Below are positions 13,201-25,200 of a stretch of 64,000 nucleotides of DNA, piece after piece. A model generated the notes under the pieces. It worked only from the letters and a program-made list of their open reading frames with translations. It was not told the origin of the DNA and made no database searches. The DNA lies in NCBI GenBank assembly GCA_040954595.2, contig CM082589.2, forward strand, positions 8,556,001-8,620,000. The letters are read 5' to 3'. This DNA comes from Balanoglossus misakiensis. Its lineage: Eukaryota; Hemichordata. The stretch's first letter is position 1. Every line of letters begins with the position of its first letter. Position numbers and translations under genes: made by a program.

Positions 13201-16200
13201 GCAAATTGGATTATTGGGGATTATCCGGAAATAATGTATGCAAAAGAACATCGTTTCAAGAAAAACCTGGAGTTGCGCGTCCTTCTTTCTCTAGGGTCTA
13301 TGGTTGCGGAGAGGTGTTAATCCTCACACCGGTTCAGGTTTGGCCGGCAAAGCCGTCTCAAATCTGAGACATTTCAGGACCACTAAAACCGTTCACACAT
13401 AATAATTTACGCGAGTATTTGTTCAGAAACGTCTTAGTGGTCCCTGTGTGACCCCCATAGATATTATGGGGGTCACATACACATGGTTCTAAAGCGTCTC
13501 AGATCAGATACTGGCGTAAAATTATTATGTGTGAATGGTTTAAATGGTCCTGAAATGGCTCAGATTTGAGACGACTTTGCCGGCCAGACCTGAGCTTGTT
13601 TCAGTATTAAAACCTCTCCGCAACCCATTGTCTATGGACCGAGCCTCAGCGCCTATACATAAACATACCGTACTTGCCCGGGTAAGAGCCCCTGCGCGGG
13701 CAAACGCCCCCATGGTTTTAGGGCCCATTTGAAGATCGACGTTATATCCGGTCTAAAGCCCCCCCCCCTTCACTTGGCCGAATATCCATTAAATTCTTGG
13801 AAATTTAATAAAGTACAATGCAAAAAAGGCGGATTTTCATCCCCAAAGTCACCAAATGTGAAAAAAAAACGTATGATGATTGACTTTTCGCGCTGATTAT
13901 CGTACCCACGGCGGCCGACTGACCACGCTGAGTTATATATAGCCGCTCTAGAAAACATGACCTCCGACAGGTCCCTCGGGACCATGCCTCGAATTCAACG
14001 ATAGATGGACGCGCTGCCGCGTATGAGGTCACCGGGGAGCTTTCCAAAGCGGCCGCGTGGAGCTGCTTCAGTCCGTCCTCGACGCGAAACACCCAAAATT
14101 GAAAGATCGCGACTTGGACTCGGAGAATGAACCACTCAAAAATTCCGGTAGAGAAGGGCATGATTTCCACGATGCCAATGCATCATTTTGTTCAGAAAAC
14201 TACACATAAAGATAGATGTATTTACGTGCGTGCGTCGACGTCTAAGTAAACAATAGCATGTAAGGTGAACATGCATGGGTGGGATCGACCATTTACCAAT
14301 GTCCCGGTTAAACGGGATGTTTTGTCTGCGCCCATGGTGTCCCGATTAAACGGCGGCGAATATGTTTTCTGTATTTGATTTATGGGAAAAAAACTTTTTA
14401 TCATTTAATAAAGTACATCTTTTGAGTGTGAAATGTTTTGCCATGTTATTTGCATCATTATTCACCCCTTCCTCGTGTCCCTAGGCCCCTCATTTGCCCC
14501 CCCCATTTGCCCCCAATCCCCCCCCCCCCCTGTTTTTTTCGTCAATTTGGGGGCGCAGCACCCGGGGCTCTTACCTAGGCAAGTACGGTAATGTGTGTGT
14601 GGACACAAGGCAACTCAAAGGATAAATGCTCCGTGTTTACCATAGGCAAATAGTGTCTCAAATATTTCTGTCTGTGAACCTGGTGTATGTTGGAAAAATC
14701 CCATGTACGCATAGAGTGAAACAAATCAACCACGTAATTACAGGTACTGGAGTGAGTTACCCCTTTTATCTTGTCAAAATAACATGACTCTTAGACGTTC
14801 CTTTCAACATGATTTCTCCACAGCCATGTAAATATTTCCTCTCCCAAGATGATGTTGTGTTCATGTTCAACGAGATGGTACAGAGAAGTGAACAACTGTT
14901 CTTCACGTAAGTTTTTCCATTGCAGAGGTCATACTGTTGAACAATTGCATGACAGAGAATTTTTTTTTGAATGTAGAGAATTTTTTTTCTTGAATGCTCA
15001 AGAATTCCTAGTCCAAGCTCAGTAGTGGACATTTGCACATGGTACCCCTGACGTCAAGTGTACTATTTTATCGTAAAGCACACAGTCATGGAAGTGTAAA
15101 CAAAACTAGTTATATTCAAAATCATAGAAAATGAATGGCGGAATGACTAAGTGATCCAGTGTAAACATTTCTGTACATTATGAGAACAATATTTGTAACT
15201 CACAGAAAATTCACATCTTATCTGAATATTGATGGTTTGATGTCAAAGGGGCAATTTGAATCACTGGTTATCAATTTTGAGAGGGCTTTGCCGGCCAGAC
15301 CTGATATAAGGATTAACAACCCAGTGTCTATACATAAACTGCGTGTGTGGACACAAGCGACTCAAAGGATTAATTCTCTGTGTTTACAAAAGGCAAATAG
15401 TGTCTCTGAAACGTTTGAAATTTTTATCAGTGTGACCGTGGTATTATAAACAGGTACCCTACACTTTGAATGACACACACACTTACACCACACAAACAAA
15501 CAAACAAACATAAATACTCTATATATACTATACTATAAGTAAAAATAACTACAACTAACAAAATAACTTAATATACATATATAAATAAATAAACTGTTCA
15601 AGTACAGATGTGTACACCAAAATTAACTAAATTTACAAAAATATATAAAAATGTATGCCGGGGATGCCCCCAAAACTACCATAAGCACTGCAAGCTGGGA
15701 GTCCATGCGTCTGCGGACCTCTATTGGCGGATGACTCATCGTGGAGACTGCATGGTAATCTGACTTCTGGTCCAAATCATCTTTGCCAGTTGGCATGGAG
15801 ATCAATATTCGCCATCCTGCAACACAGCATCTAGTTTCTGCATGGTACATGTAGTTGGACTTCTGGTCCAAATCATCTTTCTGAATCAATCTGCCAGTTG
15901 GCATAGAGATCAATCATTCTCTGCCATCCTGCAACACAGCATCTAGTTTCTGCATGGTAGTTGGACTTCTGGTCCAAATCATCTTTCTGAATCAATCTGC
16001 CAGTTGGCATAGAGATCAATCATTCTCTGCCATCCTGCAACCCAGCATCTAGTTTCTGCATGGTAGTTGGACTTCTGGTCCAAATCATCTTTCTGAATCA
16101 ATCTGCCAGTTGGCATAGAGATCAATCATTCTCTGCCATCCTGCAACCCAGCATCTAGTTTCTGCATGGTAGTTGGACTTCTGGTCCAAATCATCTTTCT

Positions 16201-19200
16201 GAATCAATCTGCCAGTTGGCATAGAGATCAATCATTCTCTGCCATCCTGCAACCCAGCATCTAGTTTCTGCATGGTAGTTGGACTTCTGGTCCAAATCAT
16301 CTTTCTGAATCAATCTGCCAGTTGGCATAGAGATCAATCATTCTCTGCCATCCTGCAACCCAGCATCTAGTTTCTGCATGGTAGTTGGACTTCTGGTCCA
16401 AATCATCTTTCTGAATCAATCTGCCAGTTGGCATAGAGATCAATCATTCTCTGCCATCCTGCAACCCAGCATCTAGTTTCTGCATGGTAGTTGGACTTCT
16501 GGTCCAAATCATCTTTCTGAATCAATCTGCCAGTTGGCATAGAGATCAATCATTCTCTGCCATCCTGCAACACAGCATCTAGTTTCTGCATGGTAGTTGG
16601 ACTTCTGGTCCAAATCATCTTTCTGAATCAATCTGCCAGTTGGCATAGAGATCAATCATTCTCTGCCATCCTGCAACACAGCATCTAGTTTCTGCATGGT
16701 AGTTGGACTTCTGGTCCAAATCATCTTTCTGAATCAATCTGCCAGTTGGCATAGAGATCAATCATTCTCTGCTATCCTGCAACCCAGCATCTAGGCATCC
16801 AGTGTCTCGTATCTGAAAAAAAGCAAACAGATGCCAAACAGATGCCGTACAGGAATATATAAATGATGAGCTGGGGGTGGTGGTGTAAAATGGGGAGTAA
16901 TTTGACTGCATGTGACACAAAAGACAGCATCTGTGATAAAACGCCCTTTATAACTCCAGGCATTGTCTTTGCAGAACACATGCCAGGTAATGCAAAGAAT
17001 CCATCACGTAGTACTATATGCAGTCTACATCGACAATGATTCATGCCCAGTTTTTATCGACTGAGTGCAGGTCCTTGTGTATGTGTCATCTCTCAATAAT
17101 TCAGTTTTGCCAACACCTTGGTCAGTTTTATGTCAGAAATAGAGTGAGAATTTCACCAAGGAAATGCTATTTAAGCATGAAATATTTGTGTCAGGTTTTG
17201 GTATATTGTAGGTTTTTAGGTCCCATTGGTATAGGCATATATACCATGGGACCTTATGGGATCGGTTGCGTCTGTATGTATGTATGTATGGATGTATGTA
17301 TGGATGGATGTATGTCTGTATGTCCGTCCACATCAAAAACTTGAAAACCGCTGCGCGTATCACCTCAATATTTGGTGTGTAGGTGTAGGCTGGGCTGTAG
17401 ATGGGAGTTTGTCCAAACGAAGTTGCCAGGCCCAAAAATATGCAAATTAGCTGGGAAAATGTGAAATTTATCAAAACTCTGAAAGTCAACAACTACTCGT
17501 CAGATTGCTTTAAAAATTGGTATGCATGTACCATATGTCAACCTCACATCGACCTGTAAGTGTTAAGTTAATATCATCGATGTTTTATTTTTTATGAATT
17601 TTTTAGTCTTTTTATTAAATTTATACCTTTATTTATACCTCTATGGTTAAAAGGCGGGTATCGTCCCGAAATAGCCTTTGTTGATAAACATTACTTTTAC
17701 CCACAATGCACTGCAGAACCTGTGTGCGAGCTAGATAAAGATGGCCGCGATTTCTCTCGCATAAAGTCTAAAAAGGGGCCGTTCTACAAGTTGTGAGGCA
17801 TTTTGTGGTGTTTTGGCGTCCCGTATGGATGAGGTGTGATTGGTAACGGTTATCGGTCCACGAGTTTTGATTCAGAGACGGAAATTCTAGTCGAAATGAC
17901 TGCCCAAAGATCGGTCGGGAATCGCCAGCTTTGCCCGGTATTTCGAGTGAGCAGGGCCGGCTGTGGTGAAGGTATCAGCCGTACGTCACACAGCCCTGCC
18001 ATGCACACCAAAGACGGCCCACAACAAAATCGACCTCGCTACGGACTGAAAGCACACCTTGGTATAAACCTTAGCTCAGTTCTTTGTCGATGTATTAATC
18101 TTTTATAGTACATTTATGTGTTTTACCTGGCGTAAATCATCGCTGATCTGACCGCCTATTTGTAGGCCTATATCCGCACCTGAGCAATCGCTAGCAATTA
18201 TCGCTGCCAATCCGAGCAGTTTTCTTCTCGGTTGATTACAAAGTCCTTCCCGTCGAACACCGTATATACTGGTACACAGTCGGTGACTGTGACTGGTAAT
18301 TTGTACATCTTCATAAAATTTGCTTTCATCGCAGTCTTCCCCCATGAGCACGAGGCTTATTATCGTACACGGCAATGTTTGTTCTCTCTTCCGGGCCCAG
18401 CTTAGAAGCCGCCCGGTGTTCTGTGCGCGTCAGCTGCACTGACCCAGCCAATCCACCAAGGACGGTACACATTTATTTGTTAATCAAGTTCATACACTAC
18501 ACACATCCGTACAAAAAAAGTGAATCAGACACTTGTTATACGAATTACCCTAACATAAACACAGTTTTATTTGCTTAGTCTAATAATTACATGTAGTTCA
18601 ACTATATAACAGTGGAAATTTCAACAGGGGCTGGAGACGCATCTTTCCAATGTTAGCTTCAAGTTGAATTGTGACTTGTGACAGATTGATCTGAAACAAA
18701 GATCGAGAAACATATATCAGCATGACCTAATATCATAAAAACTTAGAGAATGTCCTCGATAAAAAAAAGAATTATATGACGAAGCCATACAAGGACATTG
18801 TCCAAAACTAGCCTTGCGTACAGCGATGTGCGTTCCCGGGCAGCGTCACACGTAACCCGCATTGTACAGCCTCCATTGTGTAATGACGGGAGGCCGCGTG
18901 AATTCTGGAACACACAGGAGGGCTACAACATAGTTGTTACAGTGAGTAGCTTCAATGTAGGGGCCTACTTTTACCGGTAGTTCACAGACAAGTGACGGAC
19001 GAACCTCTCAACTGTCACAGACACTCACCTATCTGTTGTGGGCCATACGGCTGTTTCTGTCGCTTGTGTTGTTGTCTCCAAACGCTGTTCAAAGCGATTG
19101 CGTGCTGCAGCGACTGGACAGAAGTGCTTGACATCATGCGGTACACAGCCTTCTCTCACAAAAAATCAGAAAGGCTTTCGGCACTGAAATTTCTGCTGTA

Positions 19201-22200
19201 AATTCGGAATTTGAATGGTGATCATAGTCTAAGAGTTATTCGTCATTCGCACATAATTATGGGATTTCTGAGTTCATCGCACGTCGCGTTGCTAGAGAGG
19301 CCCCAGTCGCGTTGCTAGAGAGGCCCCAGTCGCGTTGCCAGCTGAGTCCCACCCAAGGGCGCCCTCACAGGTTCATAGGTGACGAGCCTCGCCCTTTAAG
19401 CTATGTCCACGTCTTATTGTGGAATTCTGGTCTGTGCAATAGTCCTGTACAGTGACTGTCTATTGGTCAGTGAGCACAATGGGGCCAAAATAAAAGGCAA
19501 AATGTTGGGCTCACCTGTAACACCTGCTTAACACATTAATTATGTGCATACCTAATTCCGGGCTAACTAATAGGGCTAGAGGTTTCGTTCTTGTGGGACA
19601 TGGACCAGTATAGGGTCAAAATTTCTTGCCCAAATTTTGGGTGAACTCAGGTGACCTTTGACCTACTTTCCTATATCTCGGCATCCAGAGCAGGTACAGA
19701 CTTGGCGTTTGGAGGGTTGGGACTAAAATTGAAAAGCCAAAATATTGGTCACCTGTGACACCTGCATATCTCATTAATTATGTGCATACGTAATTCCTGG
19801 CTAACCAATAGGGCTATAGGTTTGTTTTTTGTTGAACATGGACCAGTATAGGGTCAAAATTTCTTGCCCAAATTTTGCATGACCTCAGGTGACCTTTGAC
19901 CTACTTTATCATATCTTGGCATCCAGAGCAGGTACAGACTTGGCGTTTGGAGGGTTGGGACTAAAATTGAAAAGCCAAAATTGGCGGTCACTTGTGACAC
20001 CTGCATATCTCATTAATTATGTGCATACCTAATTCCTGGCTAACCAATAGGGCTATAGGTTTGGTTTTTGTTGAACATAGACCAGTATAAGGTCAAAATT
20101 TCTTGCCCAAATTTTGCATGACCTCAGGTGACCTTTGACCTACTTTATCATATCTTGGCATCCAGAGCAGGTACAGACTTGGCGTTTGGAGGGTTGGGAC
20201 TAAAATTGAAAAGCCAAAATTGGCGGTCACTTGTGACACCTGCATATCTCATTAATTATGTGCATACCTAATTCCAGGCTAACCAATAAGGCTATAGGTT
20301 TGGTTTTTGTTGAACATGGACCAGAATAGGGTCAACATTTCTTGCCCAAATTTTGCATAACCTCAGGTGACCTTTGACCTACTTTTCCATATCTTGGCAT
20401 CCAGAGCAGATATGCTTATTGCTATGTTGCTATGTGCTATGTTGGCTTGGGCCCGATATTGCTGCTTGCAGATCTGCTTGCAATGTCACCTGTAATTTTT
20501 ATTCTGGTGTGTCACTGTTTCCACATAATCCTCAAATGGGACCACAGTGTCCTTGACGCTATTTTTTGCTACATGTACCTACATTGTGTGTGAGTGATAA
20601 AAATCTTCTATAATCCAACATATTAATGCAGCACATTTTAAACAATTGAAAGTGCATTTGATCATGCTAAAATTCTGTCTGGAAAACAGAATAAAAATGA
20701 AACACTATTTGAGTTGTGTATTCTGATTATGAAAAGTGTAATGTGCAATACAGATATTATGAGGTTATTACAAAAATACGGCAAAGTATTGGCGCCATGT
20801 ATCACCCGACGCGTAGCGGGGGGCAATGCACAGCGTCAGCAACTGTTAAATTGAATACATGTACATGTATCTGACGTCCCTGTATTGCATTTCATGTAGA
20901 ATTCTTTGTTTGCGTTTTACAGCCAGAGTGAAGTGGTTGATGACAAGATTCCATATCTGCCGAGCTTCTTAGAAGCACTTGCTAACATTGTCTGAGAATT
21001 AGAAGACGTAAGTCAGAGAAATATGTAATCCTTGTATTAGCTGTGTGCCAGAGATTGTTTTGTCTTGCTGAATTAGCTGTTTAGGACTGAATAACCCAAC
21101 CAAATGCTACGTCATATGTAAAAATCTGATAGACTGAACTTTCCTTCAAAGGGGCATCAGCTGAAACATTTTGCTTTTTTCAGTATTTTTGTTCCGTATA
21201 TCAAATGCAATTTCTTGCTCAGCATGCTAATATACCCAGTTCTCCGCTTGCCAATACTGCCTGTATGTGTGTAATGGCCATTGGTATTGTTGACAAATGA
21301 ATTCTAGTCCGGACTTGAATTCAAATTTTGCACAATGACAATGCTGACTATACGCATGTATACATGTATGTTGTGCTGATAAGTTAAATGCTGTGTATTT
21401 CATCAAGTTTGGCAGCCTTTTGGAAGAAAATTGTGTTTGTGACCCAAACAATATAAAATTTGATATGATTGCAGGTTTCAGATACATTCCTGAGTGCCTT
21501 GGAGAAGATGGTGGTGATTCTATTTGAGAATTTTCCCAGACTGGGCAAATCACTGCATTATATATGTTACAAGTGTATCACTGCTGTTCTGGTGGCTCTG
21601 TCTCCCAAAGGTGTAACTCTCAGAACTTTCATATCCAGAGTTGGTGAGTGTTTTTCTGTGTCATCTCTACCAATGGTTACACGAGAACATCTGTGAGGAA
21701 ACAGCATTTAGCTGCCCTTGTCTTGATTGAATATTCAGGAGAAGTATTACAAAATACCCACAATATTTTGTGAGTACATTTTGAGTACTGACAAAATGCA
21801 AGAAAAGGCTATGGCTTTATGTTCGGTTGATTTGTTCAGACAACTTTCTGTTAAAGCTGCCACCTTTTGCATTATTGTCATGATTTTATTTTTCAACAAT
21901 TAAATTGGTCCACATGAATATAAAGCTTACTGATACTATAGGTATACGTGAACACCTTATCGATGCCCGATTGTGACTACATGTTGCAATTTGAAAATGC
22001 TATGTATTAAAACAATGCCACACCGATTTAATCAGCCTCCATACAAAAAGTATGCAGCTATTGTTGTATGCGTTGCCAAGAGATGATAAACTGATGCAAA
22101 TGCAAGTAATATGGCTGAATGATGAGAATATAGAGTAAAAGGAATTGAAGTATTTTACTGTGGAAAAAAATATGTGAAATTTAGCAGCTATATAGGGGCT

Positions 22201-25200
22201 TTAAAATACCCAAAGTCTACAATGATGGTAATAGTTGCGGTTGTGAAGCGAGAGTGGATTCTTGCTGGAATTTTATTCTACATTTGACATGTGATAAAAT
22301 TTGATGATTGGAGTGATGCCAACCTTCATGGCAGCACTTCATAGTTGCATCAATGATCATTTAGTAAGTTCACATTTGACTCTTAGGAGATTTTGATAAA
22401 TTGGACTGAAACTGATATTTCCTGTATTGTGAAGTCATTTCTCCAAGAGTGTGGTTGCTAGAGAAGTATCACTGAAATTTTGTCTCCATCTGTTCCAGTT
22501 TATCAAGCGCTGATCAGGACATGCTCACAACCAGTGGTCTTAGAAGGGGTAGGTTCATGTGTTTTGACCATTTTTAGCTCCCATTGTGGTATATACCATT
22601 GGACCTTTTGGAATCAGTTGTGTCTGTATGTATCTATGTCCATCCATATCAAAAACTTGAAAACCGCTGCGTGTATAACCTTGATATTCGGTGTGCAGGT
22701 ACATCCTGGGCTGTAGATGGGAGTTTGTTCAAATGAAGTAACTGTTGTCATTACCGAAAATATGCAAATTAGCTGGAAAATGTGAAATTGATTAAAACTA
22801 CACGTCAGATTGATTTGGCGCTGTTACAATATCAAACTAGTATGGTATGGATTGGATCATTTCATTTAAAGCCAGGGAATTTTCAACAGAATAAAAGGTC
22901 ATATCGCGGATGTTGCCAAGGTCTGCCATCATAGACATTGGAAGCTCTACATTTTTAAGGCTACATTTGTTGTTACAAGAATTTGTTATGTACAGCTTCA
23001 GACTAGCTAGTCTCCTAGAGTATGGTATGAGTTTGATCATTTCACAAATACTGTAAGGTAAAGCCAGAGTTATTTCTAAGAATATGTTTTTGTTTTATTT
23101 TGCTGACAGGAAGTGTATGACATTGCTGGTGTTGAAGTTGATGAGACTAATGAGGATGTATTATCAGATGCAAGGAGAGTGTCCTACAGAGATTATTTAG
23201 ATCTGTGGAGTCATCTGTTAGACAGTAACCGTTTGAAGGTATGGTGTTCAGCCCAGATTGCTGTATAAATCTGCACTTTCACCGTAATGCTGCCAAGTCA
23301 GTTGAAACTGGTTTGATTTCCAGGGTGCCTATAAACCTGGCTCCCAGGCCTGTTAGACTGCCAAGTGTGTGTTAAACAGTAGAGCCATTACAAGACTCTC
23401 AAACCAATACAGTGCAAACCAGTGCAATTTGGTACATTTTACAGGGGGCTCATACTGCTAAGTGTGTCTAAGTACGTATGAGAGCCGTGTCAAGACAGTC
23501 AAAATACTTTTTAGAAGAAAAAGTGGCAAATTCGTATTTTAAGGGACTTGACACTCTAAACAGGTATGACACCCAGTAGCATTAGGGTTAAAGAAATGAA
23601 GCCATTGTATTTTCACAATGGCTGTACTTCATGCAATGCAGTTGTGTACAGGTTTGTTGAGATACATTCATTCACCTACGGAAGATATTTATCAATATGC
23701 CTATTCCAGGAATCAGACATTGGATTACCACCCTCCGAACGGAAAGTTATCCATAGCATCATTTATGATGAGCTGATTAGTGCAATTCTGAAAATACTGA
23801 AGAAACTGGATCTAACATCAAACAAGGCAATTCACGAGGAACAGGTAACTCATTTATCTTAACCCTTTCACCACCGTTGTTTGGCCCAAATGCATTATTT
23901 TCTATGGTTGGACCTCTATAGAGGGAACTGGGGGTGAAAGGGTTAAAGGCTCATATTTGTTGATGTGGGTATTTCTGTAGATATGAACAGTAGACCTTTT
24001 GTGTGTTAGGGACTGTTCAGTTGTGTATGACATGTGCATGCCCCTTTTACGTTTCATTTGTTCCATTGATCACCAAAGGAGCCAGAAATATCCCACCACT
24101 TAGAATGGCGGTTGGTAGCATGACATAACATAAGAAGAATTTCAAATTTTGTTGTTTCATCTGTTTCATAGCTGTCAATTGATCCTGGTCCAAGTACAAG
24201 TGAGGCAGTTCCTGGCCCAACCAATCCATCATCTGATCCAATTGTGGGACTTCAACCGGTCAAACCCAAGGATTTCCAGATATTCATCAATCTTGTAGAT
24301 TTCAGCAGGTACAATTTGATGTGCTTTGTTTTGTGGTAGCAGTTGTAGTGATTACAGAGATAGAGATTGATAAGTCAAAGCCTATGTGTATATCTATTGT
24401 GTATTTCTGAGTTACTTACCACAGGAAAGACTGACTACATTTTGAAATCATGACCATGGTATGAAAACCTGCTTATTGAGTAATTCACTCACCACATGTT
24501 GGTTTTGCAAATTTGTTGGTGTTTTACTGTTACAATGTGTCCTTGAACATGACCGATGACTTCACACTTCAAGCACATGCAAATGTTTCGGGGGTCTAAA
24601 TTTCTGTAGTACTGCATTGAGAGTTCTGTGTCAACCAACATATGATATTACCGGTAAGCATTTTTTGATGTCTAGTAATTTATATTTTTTTCAGGGACTT
24701 TTTGCCAAGTCGCTGTCCACAATATTTCGAAAAATGGGCCTACACATTTGGCCATGAAATCATAGTTCTCTCAACTCAATTATCCCTGGTTAGTGGATTC
24801 TACAAGCTTCTGACAGTATGTATGAAGATATGTCAGAAAATTGGCTACTTTCAGGTGAGTTTGCAAAAAAATAAATAAATTAATACACAGACAAATCTTT
24901 GTAAAAATTAATGAGTGTATGTATGTATGTATTTATGTCTGTCTGTATGTATGTATGTGTCAGTGTTAACTTTAATGTGCAAAATCACACCGTACACTTA
25001 CCTTCTATACTATACACCGTACTATGTTGTGTACACATGCGTGTGCGCCCGCAACTTTGTATGTACACTGCTAGCAACGGAGTCGTACCATCGTCTGCCT
25101 CTGGGCGTGCGCGCGTGCAGTTGTAGATTGCTCCAAAAGTGTTCAGTTGTGACTAAAATGACGTAACACACCTGAAGCACTATCGCGTTCCGCGCTAGTG

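Larger units (their letters stand above)
12257..14684. mobile_element. Large foldback family L, nested, in intron 9
   Basis: ACCAGGTTCACA at the left and TGTGAACCTGGT at the right are inverted. Adjacent blocks also pair: GAGACACTATTTGCC near 12281 with GGCAAATAGTGTCTC near 14645, and GACCCTAGAGAAAGAAAGGA near 12390 with its complement near 13283. A smaller palindrome is centred near 13456. A TA-flanked element (13668-14588) is inserted within it. Half copies occur at about 15276-15445 and 39437-39502. Confidence 0.65.
17213..20568 (+). repeat. Composite repeat family B, long copy with internal insertion
   Basis: Left part (TTTTTAGGTCCCATTGG, ATGT/ATGG microsatellite, CATCAAAAACTTGAAAAC block) and right part (AGCTATGTCCACGTCTTATT, then about three 239-bp tandem units and the end ATGGGACCACAGTGTCCTTG). 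The copy at 61586-62955 has the two parts contiguous; here they are separated by a 1.7-kb element at 17651-19395. Confidence 0.75.

Noticed and set aside
15725-16795. CRISPR-like array
   Set aside because: Repeats are contiguous 106-bp units without unique spacers, in an intron of a eukaryotic gene; it is a minisatellite.
17836-19201. Short frames within the 1745-bp TTAA insertion as a transposase
   Set aside because: None exceeds about 90 codons or shows DDE-type motifs; the element looks non-autonomous.
24911-25166. Cys/Val/Met-rich frames
   Set aside because: They derive from an ATGT/CTGT microsatellite in PRKDC intron 17.
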